DNA from: Aequorivita todarodis
GTDB lineage: Bacteria > Bacteroidota > Bacteroidia > Flavobacteriales > Flavobacteriaceae
Assembly: GCF_028561335.1 (NCBI RefSeq)
Contig: NZ_JAQQTG010000019.1
Location: 163,409-227,408, forward strand
Length of the DNA stretch: 64,000 nucleotides
Direction of reading: 5' to 3'
A program made the translations under genes and the position numbers. Every line of letters starts with the position of its first letter. The stretch's first letter is position 1. The notes below the pieces were generated by a model that worked only from the letters and a program-made list of their open reading frames with translations, did no database searches and was not told the origin of the DNA. Below are positions 53,074 through 61,880 of the stretch, in pieces.

Positions 53074-55458
53074 ATGAAAGGATCAACGCCATATTCACTG
53101 GATATTCAAGAAGAGGAAGAACAATTTGACATCAGGAAAGCCTTGTCAAAATATGTAAGATATTGGCCTTGGTTTTTAGCGGCTATTTTCATCAGTCTCG
53201 TGATAGGATATTTTTACCTTCGCTATTCGCCCGTGATTTTTGAATCGGTTGCCAAAATAAAAATATTGGACGATTCCAAACAACTGAATATTTCCGTGGA
53301 CCCTATGTCGGTTTTGAACGGCAACTCCAAGATTAACATGGATAATGAAATAGAAGTCCTGGAATCGTATCGGATTTTGAGCCATGTGGTCAACGAAATG
53401 GATCTGGATATAACCTATGCGGTAGTTGGCAAACTGAAGACCACCCAAATTTGGGACGCCCCATTTTTTGTAATAAAGGAATTTCCGAAGGACAGTTTAA
53501 CCAAACCTCTCTCCTATACCGCGACAGTCGATGCTTCTGGGCTTACGATTGTTGATGAGCAAAAGCATACGCTATTTGTTGAACCAAACCAAACAAGTGT
53601 TCCCACAAAATATTTTCCGCTAAGCATAACCCTTTTGAAGGATGCAAATCTGGAAGAGCACAGTGATGCCCTCTATCAAATAGTTATTAGCCCTGTTAAA
53701 GACGTGGTCATGAACCTGATTGATGAGTTGAAGGTTGAGGCTACAAACAAAACAAGTGAAATCCTTACCCTCTCGCTCCAAGGCGAAAACCCGGAAAGGA
53801 ACGAGCGCATTTTAAACAAAATAATAGAAACTTTCAATGAGGATGGCATTTTGGATAGACAATTGATTTCAAAACGCACGGTTGATTTTACGGATGAAAG
53901 AATTGTAGATCTTTCGGGCGAGCTGAGCACGATAGAGGGCAAAAAGGAATCTTTTCAAAGAAACAACAACCTTTCCTATATCGAGGCGGACGCTGGAATG
54001 AGTATCCAGAAAAAGGCTATTGCCGAGGATGAAGTAAACAAACTGCAAACCCAGATTGAACTTTCAAAATTATTGAAGGAATCACTTTCAGACCAGGGCG
54101 ACTATGGGTTATTGCCCGCAGATATAGGTCTGGAGAATAGCGGGATCAATTCCTTGGTTTCGAGTTACAATAAATTAGCACTGGAATATCAAAAATTGGC
54201 AGCCAGTGCCGGCGAAAACAACCCTACCCTACAGGAATTGTCCAGCCAAATGAACAGGACAAAGCAGAATATTATAAATACGGTAAACGTTTACCAACAG
54301 CAACAAAACGTTTCCCTTGCGCAACTTAGCCGACAAAAAAATAAGGCCGGCGCCCAGTTTTCCAGAATTCCCGAAAAACAGAACATATTGCGTTCTATAG
54401 AAAGGCAACAGAGTATTAAAGAAAGTTTATACCTTCTTCTTTTACAAAAAAGAGAAGAGGCCGCCATTAACTATGCCGTTACGGCCCCTTCCATTAAAGT
54501 AGTTGATTATGGCTTGAGCGATAGCCGCCCAGTATCTCCGAAGAAAAAAGTAGTTTATGCCATTTCACTTCTTATGGGAATTTTGCTTCCGTTCGGATTT
54601 CTTTACCTGAAATTTACCACGGATACCAAGATCCATGAACGGGCGGATGTTGAGAAATTGCATACCGATATCCCCATAGCGGCAGAAATCCCCTATTTTG
54701 AAAATATCAAAAGTTTTACACAAGCCAACGATCGTTCTATCCTTGCTGAATCCTTTAGGATTTTGAGCACCAATGTTAACTATCTTTTGGGCAAAAAAGG
54801 AAAAGAAGGAAGGGTTATTTTCGTAACCTCTTCCGTAAAGGAAGAAGGAAAGACCTTAGTTGCGCTCAACCTTTCTTTGGCCTATGCGAGTATTAAAAAG
54901 AAGGTCCTGCTGGTGGGCGCCGATTTAAGAAACCCACAGTTGCACTCCTATTTTGATATTGACAAAAACAATGTGGGCCTTTCAAATTATTTGCACGACC
55001 CAAAAATAGATTGGAAAGACTGCATCCACAAGGGTTTTGGGTTAAATGATTTCCATAAGGTGTGCTTCGCAGGTGCCATTCCGCCAAACGCCCCAGAACT
55101 TTTATCGAGTCCAGCTTTTGAAGATTTCATAAATGCCGTAAAAAAGGAATTTGATTACATTATTGTGGATTGCGCTCCCACATTATTGGTTACCGATACG
55201 CTTCTAATATCTGAATACGCAGATTCCACCCTATATGTTGTAAGAGCCGAATTTACCGATAAACGCTTATTCGAATTTATTAAGGGCTTAAACAAAAACC
55301 ATAGATTAAAAAATATGGCATTCGTAATAAATGACGTAAAGATTGATAAACTGAACGGTTATAACTATGGCTACGGTTACGGGTATAGCGAAACTGTTAT
55401 CTCAAGCCCTTGGTACAAACGTTTTCTGAAAAAAAAGACCAATAAACCTGAAAGCTAA
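53074..55458 (+). CDS. Polysaccharide co-polymerase and tyrosine autokinase (Wzc-like)
   Basis: The 794-residue protein has a Wzz-type N-terminal domain with a membrane helix at about residues 33-53, a long coiled-coil periplasmic part, a second helix at about 490-510, and a cytosolic BY-kinase. The kinase shows Walker A 'SSVKEEGKTLVALNLSLA', Walker A' 'VLLVGADLRNP' and Walker B 'YIIVDCAPTLLVT'. The C-terminal tail is Tyr-rich ('NGYNYGYGYGYSETV'), the autophosphorylation cluster. It controls chain length and export with the Wza-like protein. No separate phosphatase gene is visible in the locus. Confidence 0.93.
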   Translation: MKGSTPYSLDIQEEEEQFDIRKALSKYVRYWPWFLAAIFISLVIGYFYLRYSPVIFESVAKIKILDDSKQLNISVDPMSVLNGNSKINMDNEIEVLESYRILSHVVNEMDLDITYAVVGKLKTTQIWDAPFFVIKEFPKDSLTKPLSYTATVDASGLTIVDEQKHTLFVEPNQTSVPTKYFPLSITLLKDANLEEHSDALYQIVISPVKDVVMNLIDELKVEATNKTSEILTLSLQGENPERNERILNKIIETFNEDGILDRQLISKRTVDFTDERIVDLSGELSTIEGKKESFQRNNNLSYIEADAGMSIQKKAIAEDEVNKLQTQIELSKLLKESLSDQGDYGLLPADIGLENSGINSLVSSYNKLALEYQKLAASAGENNPTLQELSSQMNRTKQNIINTVNVYQQQQNVSLAQLSRQKNKAGAQFSRIPEKQNILRSIERQQSIKESLYLLLLQKREEAAINYAVTAPSIKVVDYGLSDSRPVSPKKKVVYAISLLMGILLPFGFLYLKFTTDTKIHERADVEKLHTDIPIAAEIPYFENIKSFTQANDRSILAESFRILSTNVNYLLGKKGKEGRVIFVTSSVKEEGKTLVALNLSLAYASIKKKVLLVGADLRNPQLHSYFDIDKNNVGLSNYLHDPKIDWKDCIHKGFGLNDFHKVCFAGAIPPNAPELLSSPAFEDFINAVKKEFDYIIVDCAPTLLVTDTLLISEYADSTLYVVRAEFTDKRLFEFIKGLNKNHRLKNMAFVINDVKIDKLNGYNYGYGYGYSETVISSPWYKRFLKKKTNKPES

Positions 55459-55587
55459 TTTTGGGCCATAAAAACGAACCTTATTTCTTGCATGGTTTTT
55501 CTTAACGTAAAGCAAACCCGAGTGTTTTAACAAGATTTTTACATCTGGTTTATTACCTTCGCAATCTCTTCTTAAATTGTTAAAAAA

Positions 55588-57522
55588 ATGACATATCCAA
55601 AAAGCAGCTTTCTTTTTTCGCTGCTCCTTTTCACTTTCTCTTTTGCAATTACCGCACAGGAAGTTATTCCAGACAATCAACATCTTTTTGATAATTTTTC
55701 ATACCGGCAGGGGAATGTGTATCGTACCGCCTCGGGAAAACCGGGCCCGGAATATTGGCAGAATTCCGCAGACTACAATTTGCAGGCAACCTTGGACGAT
55801 AAAAACCACACCGTTTCAGGAAACGTAACCATTCACTACACAAACAACAGTCCGGAAACCTTGGATTTTATTTGGCTTTATCTCGAACAGAACCGTTTCA
55901 CCGAAAACTCCCGTGGCACTTTAACCACCCCCGTTCAGGGCAATCGTTACAGTGGTGACGTGGAAGGTGGTTTTGAGTTGAAAAATGTTTCGGCAAAAAC
56001 AAAGACCGGAACTTCTTCAAAATATATAATTTCCGATACGCGGATGCAGCTTTGGTTGGATAAACCTTTGGCCGCGAAAGGCGGGGAAGTGGAAATAAAA
56101 ATGGATTTCAAATTTAAGGTTCCCGTGGAAGGAATGGACCGCATGGGCAGACTGGATGTAAAAGATGGAACCATATACGCCATTGCGCAATGGTATCCGC
56201 GTGTGGCCGTTTTTGATGATGTTGTGGGCTGGAATACCGATCCCTATTTAGGCGCAGGCGAGTTTTATTGCGAATATGGAAATTTCGATGTAAAAATAAC
56301 TGCTCCCGCCTATCAAACCGTAATCTGTTCCGGTGTTTTGCAAAACCCGAAGGAGGTGCTTACCAAGGAACAACAAGAACGCTGGGCGCAAGCTGAAGGA
56401 AGCGATAAAACCGTTTACATCATAAAACCGGAAGAAGTGGGCAAGCCCGAAGCCCACGCCAAGACCGGCGGCACGCTTACTTGGCATTTCAAAATGGAAA
56501 ACACCCGCGATGTGGCCTGGGCCGCTTCCAAAGCATTTATTTGGGACGCAGCGCGCATGAATCTGGGCGATGGCAAAACAGGATTGGCACAATCAGTTTA
56601 CCCAAAGGAAAGCGACGGTAAAAATGCTTGGTCGCGCTCAACAGAATTCACTAAGGGTTCCGTGGAGTTTTATTCAAAAACCTATTTCCCTTATCCGTAC
56701 CATAACGCTATTAACGTAGCGGCCAGCGTGGGCGGTATGGAATATCCGGGTGTTAGTTTTTGCCATTACCAAAGTAAGGGCGCGGACCTTTGGGACGTTA
56801 CCGATCACGAATTTGGCCACAACTGGTTCCCGATGATCGTGGGCAGCAACGAGCGCCGCTACCCGTGGATGGACGAGGGATTCAATACTTTTATAAATCA
56901 TTATAGCACCGTGGCTTTTAACAATGGGGAATTTCCAACAACTACCGATAGCCCGAAAAACTTGGTACGCTATTTAACCTACGAAAACCGCGAGGGCATT
57001 GATACCTATCCCGATGTGGCAAATGCGATGAACTTGGCCTATACCGCATACTACAAACCGGCAGTGGGGCTTTATCTGCTTCGCGAATACATACTGGGTA
57101 CGGAACGTTTTGACAATGCCTTTAAAAGCTATATCCATACTTGGGCATACAAACATCCGCAACCCAATGACTTTTTCAATCATATAGAAAACGTCGCTGG
57201 CGAAGATCTTTCCTGGTTCTGGAAAGGGTGGTTTTATGGCAACGGCAACATCGATTTGGGTATTTCGGAAGTAAAACCTTATTTGGGAAATTATTTGATT
57301 ACGGTTGAAAACGATGGGCAAATCCCGATGCCGGTGCAACTTGAAGTGATCTATACTGACAATTCCAAAGAAGAAATTAGGCTTCCCGTTGAAATCTGGC
57401 AGCGCGGCAATAGCTGGACACACCTTTTGAAAACTACCAAACAAGTGCAGCGCGTGGTTTTGGATCCCAACAAAATGCTGCCCGATGTAAATGTTTTAAA
57501 CGATACTTGGAATAAACTTTAA
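55588..57522 (+). CDS. M1-family metallopeptidase
   Basis: The 644-residue protein has a signal peptide (KSSFLFSLLLFTFSFAITAQ). An aminopeptidase N-type N-terminal domain and a gluzincin active site follow: His-Glu-Phe-Gly-His at residues 407-411 and the third zinc ligand Glu430, 18 residues later, in 'YPWMDEGFNTFINHY'. 'VGGMEYPGVSFCHYQ' is the substrate-binding loop (GxMEN family variant, here GGMEY). It should cleave peptides from the N-terminus in the periplasm or outside the cell. It stands alone, converging with the BlaR1 gene. Confidence 0.9.
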   Translation: MTYPKSSFLFSLLLFTFSFAITAQEVIPDNQHLFDNFSYRQGNVYRTASGKPGPEYWQNSADYNLQATLDDKNHTVSGNVTIHYTNNSPETLDFIWLYLEQNRFTENSRGTLTTPVQGNRYSGDVEGGFELKNVSAKTKTGTSSKYIISDTRMQLWLDKPLAAKGGEVEIKMDFKFKVPVEGMDRMGRLDVKDGTIYAIAQWYPRVAVFDDVVGWNTDPYLGAGEFYCEYGNFDVKITAPAYQTVICSGVLQNPKEVLTKEQQERWAQAEGSDKTVYIIKPEEVGKPEAHAKTGGTLTWHFKMENTRDVAWAASKAFIWDAARMNLGDGKTGLAQSVYPKESDGKNAWSRSTEFTKGSVEFYSKTYFPYPYHNAINVAASVGGMEYPGVSFCHYQSKGADLWDVTDHEFGHNWFPMIVGSNERRYPWMDEGFNTFINHYSTVAFNNGEFPTTTDSPKNLVRYLTYENREGIDTYPDVANAMNLAYTAYYKPAVGLYLLREYILGTERFDNAFKSYIHTWAYKHPQPNDFFNHIENVAGEDLSWFWKGWFYGNGNIDLGISEVKPYLGNYLITVENDGQIPMPVQLEVIYTDNSKEEIRLPVEIWQRGNSWTHLLKTTKQVQRVVLDPNKMLPDVNVLNDTWNKL

Positions 57523-57568
57523 TAGTTTACATAATATGCCCAGCCGAAATTACGCTATAAATGTCAGT

Positions 57569-57614
57569 CTGAGCTTGTCGAAGACAATCCGTACTTGCAC
57601 TTCGACAAGCTCAG
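57569..57614. repeat. Inverted repeat between convergent genes
   Basis: CTGAGCTTGTCGAAG (57569-57583) and its perfect inverse CTTCGACAAGCTCAG (57600-57614) flank 16 nt. The unit is a widespread Bacteroidota intergenic repeat. It lies between the stops of the M1 peptidase and BlaR1 genes and may serve as a terminator for both, although there is no T-run. Confidence 0.8.
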
Positions 57615-57630
57615 TGTAACATAGCGGTAT

Positions 57631-59142
57631 TTAGCATCCGCCTAAATGAACCATTGGATATTGGCTTACATCTATAGTAACATCGTTCGTGCTTTTTTTT
57701 ACCATTTCAATCGCTTCGTCTGTGCTGTATTTATGCGGACCTATGTAAAAAGTAGCTCCCCGTTTTCCCAATTCCTTTACATATTCCACTTTATTTGAAT
57801 TTGGCGGTGGCGGAGCCTCGGGAGCCATATATAAGTTTCCGTTTTCTACGGAAGGCATTTTCTGGTTATCTTTTATTGCGATCTTTTTTTTGTCAAAAGG
57901 CTCTTGGTACAAATGAACTGTATTTTCCTCTTTACTGATATAGATTCCTATATTATTGTTTTTATCAAGTAACTCATTGGCTTTTTCAAAAGTGATACGC
58001 TCTCCTTTATAGTAATAATTCGCTTCACTGAACTTTTTATTGTCTTCTTCTCTAGAATAATTTTGCGTCTGATTGCATTCCGGAAAAGGTTGGGCTTTTG
58101 CCCGCTGCGCAAGTGTCATTTTTCGGTAAATGATTTCCAGCCGTTCCAAATCTTTCTTTTTGATGATTCGTTTTTCAATATCAATCGCATTGTATTTTTT
58201 CGCCAGTTTGTTGTATTCGGCTATTTCTGCTTTAGTGGCTTTTTGCTGAACAAGCTCTGAATGAACTTCTTTCTTTAAAACTTCCTTCGTACTAAACCCA
58301 TATATCAATACGGAAAGCAAGGGCAAAAGCAAAAGGCTTCGAAGCCAAACAGATCTTTTTGAGGTGTGTGTTTTCATAAGGGTAAATCTTTTTTTGATTG
58401 ATGAATAATTCAGGGAATGCGCCAGTGAAGGCGTAATTGCATCCCGATAGCTGTCGGGAGATGAAAATGCAAGCAATATTTTTTGATATGCTGAGGTTTC
58501 TGCGCCCGTGTTCAAAACCGCACGGTCGGCCAAAAATTCGTGGTTCAGTTTGATGCTTTTTTTGATGAAATGGAACAGCGGATTGAACCAAAATACGATC
58601 TGTAATATTTCAACAAAAATAATGTCCAAACTGTGTTTTTGGCGTGCGTGGGTTTCTTCGTGAAATATGACTTCCTGCGGAATTTCACGGTTTTCGAATT
58701 GCTTTTTGTTCAGAAATATATAGTTGAAAAAAGTGTGCGGAATGACGGTTTCACTTAAAAGTACATTTATAAACCTGCTGTTTTTATATTTTGGGTTTTT
58801 TCGAATTTGTTGGATCAGACCAAAAAGATTTCTGAAAAATTTAATGCTAAAAAACAGCACGCCCAAGCCATAAATCGTCCAAAGCACGAACGGCCAGTAA
58901 TTTAAGGTTTGTTCAACTTCAGTATAATTTAATTGCGGAGTTACTTCGGAATAAATTGGGACTATGGGCGAAACTTCCACATAACTGGTAAAAGTGATAA
59001 GCGGAATTAGAAAAGCGGCCAATAAACTCCCGAAGAGATAAAAACGCTTAAAAGTGTGCATGGAGGTGTTTTCCAAAACAACTTTGTAAAAAGCGAAAAG
59101 GACGGCAAGAATGGCTGCGGATTTCAGTAAATATAGTTCCAT
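57631..59142 (-). CDS. BlaR1/M56-family membrane metallopeptidase
   Basis: The 503-residue protein has four membrane segments in its first 300 residues and an M56 zinc site: 'QEVIFHEETHARQKHSLDII' (HEETH), with 'LNHEFLADRAVLNTGAETSA' carrying the third ligand region. The C-terminal part (about 300-503) is periplasmic and has no penicillin-binding sensor domain, so the signal is unknown. It would cleave or trigger loss of the BlaI-type repressor encoded 2 nt upstream. A palindromic repeat lies inside the gene and encodes 'SPDSYRDA' at about residues 229-234. Confidence 0.85.
   Translation of the reverse strand: MELYLLKSAAILAVLFAFYKVVLENTSMHTFKRFYLFGSLLAAFLIPLITFTSYVEVSPIVPIYSEVTPQLNYTEVEQTLNYWPFVLWTIYGLGVLFFSIKFFRNLFGLIQQIRKNPKYKNSRFINVLLSETVIPHTFFNYIFLNKKQFENREIPQEVIFHEETHARQKHSLDIIFVEILQIVFWFNPLFHFIKKSIKLNHEFLADRAVLNTGAETSAYQKILLAFSSPDSYRDAITPSLAHSLNYSSIKKRFTLMKTHTSKRSVWLRSLLLLPLLSVLIYGFSTKEVLKKEVHSELVQQKATKAEIAEYNKLAKKYNAIDIEKRIIKKKDLERLEIIYRKMTLAQRAKAQPFPECNQTQNYSREEDNKKFSEANYYYKGERITFEKANELLDKNNNIGIYISKEENTVHLYQEPFDKKKIAIKDNQKMPSVENGNLYMAPEAPPPPNSNKVEYVKELGKRGATFYIGPHKYSTDEAIEMVKKSTNDVTIDVSQYPMVHLGGC
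58443..58458. repeat. Palindromic element inside the BlaR1-like coding sequence
   Basis: CCCGATAGCTGTCGGG is a 16-nt palindrome with one G-U pair. On the minus strand it is read in frame as part of 'SSPDSYRDAITPS'. Its perfect form, CCCGATAGCTATCGGG, is the palindrome found five times in the tRNA-Leu array at 63500-63785. Confidence 0.8.
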
Positions 59143-59144
59143 AA

Positions 59145-59510
59145 CTACTTCTTTTTAATTTCAGAATCTATCAATGTTTTAAGGGCTTCCAATTCTTTTT
59201 TGGAAAGATTGGTCTCTTCGGTAAAGAAAGAGGCAAATTGCGATGGACTGTTGTTAAAGAAATTTTTGATCAGCCCGTTTACGTGCTTTGAAAAATAATC
59301 CTTCTTTTTTACCAGGGGAAAGTATTCCCGCGAACGTCCAATTTGTTTATAATCCACAAAATTTTTGTCTTGCATCCGTTTCAAAAGCGTGGCAACGGTT
59401 GTGGTTGCGGGTTTTGGCTCGGGGTATGCCTCTATTAAATCTTTCATAAAGGCGCGTTCCTGTTTCCACAAAATCTGCATTAATTGTTCTTCTGAATTTG
59501 ATAAGGCCAT
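59145..59510 (-). CDS. BlaI/MecI-type transcriptional repressor
   Basis: The 121-residue protein is a BlaI/MecI/CopY repressor: 'LSNSEEQLMQILWKQERAFM', 'KPATTTVATLLKRMQDKNFV' (recognition helix) and 'GRSREYFPLVKKKDYFSKHV', with a dimerisation helix at the end. It binds the two CTACA-type boxes upstream and represses itself and the BlaR1-like gene 2 nt downstream. In this family the repressor is inactivated by its M56 partner. Confidence 0.92.
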   Translation of the reverse strand: MALSNSEEQLMQILWKQERAFMKDLIEAYPEPKPATTTVATLLKRMQDKNFVDYKQIGRSREYFPLVKKKDYFSKHVNGLIKNFFNNSPSQFASFFTEETNLSKKELEALKTLIDSEIKKK

Positions 59511-59530
59511 TGTTAAAATCTATTTATGCT

Positions 59531-59571
59531 CTACAAACGTAGAACAAATATTTTTATTCTACAAATGTAGA
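59531..59571 (-). promoter_or_regulatory. Two BlaI-type operators overlapping the -33 and -7 boxes
   Basis: CTACAAACGTAG (59531-59542) and CTACAAATGTAG (59559-59570) are inverted repeats of the TACA/TGTA type bound by BlaI/MecI proteins, 28 bp apart. On the minus strand the nearer one contains TACGTTTG, an exact -7 box (59541 to 59534). The farther one contains the TTG (59564 to 59562) exactly 20 nt upstream, a normal -33 distance. A repressor bound at both would cover the whole promoter. Confidence 0.82.
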
Positions 59572-59703
59572 GGTGAAAAATTTTCCAAACAGCAAATCCC
59601 AAATTCCAAAAGATCAATCTAAACCTTAATATTAGTGCTCTGTTTCGATTTCTGTTTCGATTTCGATTTCAAAAAGAATATCTTTGACCTAAATTATTTT
59701 AAG

Positions 59704-60279
59704 ATGAGTTTAGAAAATGAACTGCAGCAACGCAGCGATAATAAATGTGAACTTTGCGGTTCAGGGGAAAATTTAAGTGTTTATGAAGTACCAAATTCTC
59801 CAACTGATGTTGCCGATACAAGTATTTTAATTTGTGAAACTTGCAAAGAGCAAATTGAAGACCCCGAAAAAGTAGATCCCAATCATTGGCGCTGCTTAAA
59901 CGATAGTATGTGGAGCACAGTGCCAGCCGTGCAGGTTATGGCGTGGCGTATGCTCAATAGACTTAAAGCCGAAGGCTGGCCGCAGGATTTGCTGGATATG
60001 ATGTATTTGGAAAATGAAACCAAGGAGTGGGCAAAGGCAGGGCTCACCGAAAACACGGGCAAAGCAATCATTCATCGCGACAGCAACGGAAATATCTTGG
60101 AAGCCGGCGATAGTGTAGTCTTAATAAAGGATTTAAAAGTAAAAGGCAGCAGTATGGTCGCCAAGCAGGGCACCGCCGTCCGTAGAATTTCCCTGGATCA
60201 CGAAAATGAAAAATATATTGAAGGGAAGGTTGATGGCCAGCAAATTGTGATTATTACTGATTTTGTGAAGAAAATATAA
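59704..60279 (+). CDS. PhnA-like protein (YjdM family)
   Basis: The ATG at 59704 gives 191 residues; the frame's earlier start at 59635 adds a low-complexity stretch and is rejected. 'NKCELCGSGENLSVYEV' and 'ILICETCKEQIEDPEKVDPN' form a zinc-ribbon-like Cys pair set, and the C-terminal 'SNGNILEAGDSVVLIKDLKV' is the PhnA/YjdM SH3-like domain. The family is found near phosphonate genes in E. coli but its role is not established, and no phosphonate genes are here. Confidence 0.85.
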   Translation: MSLENELQQRSDNKCELCGSGENLSVYEVPNSPTDVADTSILICETCKEQIEDPEKVDPNHWRCLNDSMWSTVPAVQVMAWRMLNRLKAEGWPQDLLDMMYLENETKEWAKAGLTENTGKAIIHRDSNGNILEAGDSVVLIKDLKVKGSSMVAKQGTAVRRISLDHENEKYIEGKVDGQQIVIITDFVKKI

Positions 60280-60307
60280 TTTCTATTCGAATATTCAATT
60301 AACTAAT

Positions 60308-60883
60308 CTACAAAACCCAAGGAAATAGAGCTTTAGTTTTTGCTTTGTAATCTATATAGGTTTTCCCGAAGTGTTCCGTGAGCCATTGCTCTTCCAGTTT
60401 CAATTTTCGCCATAGGGAAAAAAATACAATGAGAATGGCCAATATAGCACGATAATCGCCTACAATTAACGTGTTTCCAATAAACAACAATAATATAGCA
60501 GTATATATCGGGTGCCGAATAATTTTATAAGGCCCAGTTGTTATAAGTTCATGGTCTTTTTTCAACTGTACGGAAACACTCCAGTTTTTTCCCAATGAAA
60601 ATCGTGACCAACAAGCAAGCAACGTTCCCAACCATGCAATACTTGCGCCTATAATTCCTACCAAATTGGTGTGTTCCACAAAATTTTCGCGTATCCACAT
60701 GCCCATAAACCATTCGGTTGGGCCTAAAAGTAAACCAGCAATAATTAGCGGAAACCAATACCATAAAAACCGTTTTAGAAGCGGTTCTTGTTTATCCGTT
60801 TTTTTAGTTTGAAGCGCTCCAATTATCCAAACTATTAAAAATACTAACCAAGCAAGGTGTAGCGCAATTTTGGCCTGTTCCAT
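60308..60883 (-). CDS. ICMT-like methyltransferase family membrane protein
   Basis: The 191-residue protein has four or five membrane segments. Its C-terminal half shows the isoprenylcysteine carboxyl methyltransferase signature: 'KKDHELITTGPYKIIRHPIY', then 'LKLEEQWLTEHFGKTYIDYK' and 'AKTKALFPWV'. Bacterial members methylate small or lipid substrates that are mostly unknown. The length is normal. It stands between unrelated genes. Confidence 0.82.
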   Translation of the reverse strand: MEQAKIALHLAWLVFLIVWIIGALQTKKTDKQEPLLKRFLWYWFPLIIAGLLLGPTEWFMGMWIRENFVEHTNLVGIIGASIAWLGTLLACWSRFSLGKNWSVSVQLKKDHELITTGPYKIIRHPIYTAILLLFIGNTLIVGDYRAILAILIVFFSLWRKLKLEEQWLTEHFGKTYIDYKAKTKALFPWVL

Positions 60884-60971
60884 AAATTATAAATACATTT
60901 TCGGCAAACTTAAGTCTGAAATATGGGACTATATAAGGCTTGGGATGAATAACAAGCTTTTGGGACAAGTG

Positions 60972-61859
60972 TCAAGCATGACGGTTCAAAACCTTCATTT
61001 TTTCTTCAAAAGTGGAAATTTTACTTCGTGAAACTGGGATGGGATTTTTAATTTTTTTTAGTTTTAATTGATATCCTTGCGCATTTCCGGAGATGCTTTC
61101 AATTCTTTTTAAGTTTATCAAATACGAACGGTGAATTTTTGCAACAAAAGAAATGGCTTTCAATTGATTTTCCAGTTCGGTCAGCGTGATTCGTTTTACC
61201 AATTTTTGAATTTCATTTTCGCGTGCAAGATAAATTTCCAAGTAATTTTTTTCGGCTTTGGCAAAAAGGAATTGGTTGATTTCCAACTCAAAATCATCAG
61301 CTTTCAATTGTGTTTTTATGGGAATTACTTGTTCAATTTCAGTAGTTTTTATTGGAATTTGAAGTGAGATTAATTTTGCCGATTTTTCTTGATACCGATC
61401 GTGAAGCCTTTTAAAATTAAAAGGAATAAAAATAAGGATGAACAAAATTCCGGCGAGTATGGTGTTTTTCAATTCAACCCAAAAATGGTAGGCCGACCAA
61501 TTGTCGGGATTGGTATAAATTAAATCACGCACCAAGAAATTAAAGATTCCCACGAGAATTAAATAACTTAAAATAACCCAAATTTCTTCTTTTACCTTCC
61601 ATTTTTCATCAATCTCTTTAATTTGTTGAACTACTAAGAAAATAAGTAAAAATAAAAGTGAGGGAATTAAAGCGTGAATGAAGCAGATCCACGCATAGCC
61701 CATCCTATGTTCTGAAAGATTTACCTGAAAAGGCTGAAACAAGTAATTGAAGAGAAACGTAACCGCAAAAATACACGAGGAAATTACGAACAGCGTTTTC
61801 CCTCGATAGTAAAAGGGATAAGGCTGAGAAAGAAAGTTAGTTAGTTTGGAAGGGCCCAT
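60972..61859 (-). CDS. LytTR-type transcriptional regulator with membrane N-terminus
   Basis: The 295-residue protein has four membrane segments in its first 150 residues ('YPFYYRGKTLFVISSCIFAV', 'YAWICFIHALIPSLLFLLIF', 'EEIWVILSYLILVGIFNFLV', 'NTILAGILFILIFIPFNFKR'). A C-terminal LytTR DNA-binding domain follows ('NQFLFAKAEKNYLEIYLARE', 'AISFVAKIHRSYLINLKRIE'). It would sense a membrane or envelope state and control unknown genes. It lies 21 nt downstream of the dipeptidase gene and may share its transcript. Confidence 0.87.
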   Translation of the reverse strand: MGPSKLTNFLSQPYPFYYRGKTLFVISSCIFAVTFLFNYLFQPFQVNLSEHRMGYAWICFIHALIPSLLFLLIFLVVQQIKEIDEKWKVKEEIWVILSYLILVGIFNFLVRDLIYTNPDNWSAYHFWVELKNTILAGILFILIFIPFNFKRLHDRYQEKSAKLISLQIPIKTTEIEQVIPIKTQLKADDFELEINQFLFAKAEKNYLEIYLARENEIQKLVKRITLTELENQLKAISFVAKIHRSYLINLKRIESISGNAQGYQLKLKKIKNPIPVSRSKISTFEEKMKVLNRHA

Positions 61860-61880
61860 TTTTCTCAGCCTTACAATATG

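Noticed and set aside
57631..59142. Beta-lactam sensing by the BlaR1-like protein.
   Set aside because: No penicillin-binding sensor domain or its Ser-x-x-Lys motif is seen in the periplasmic part.
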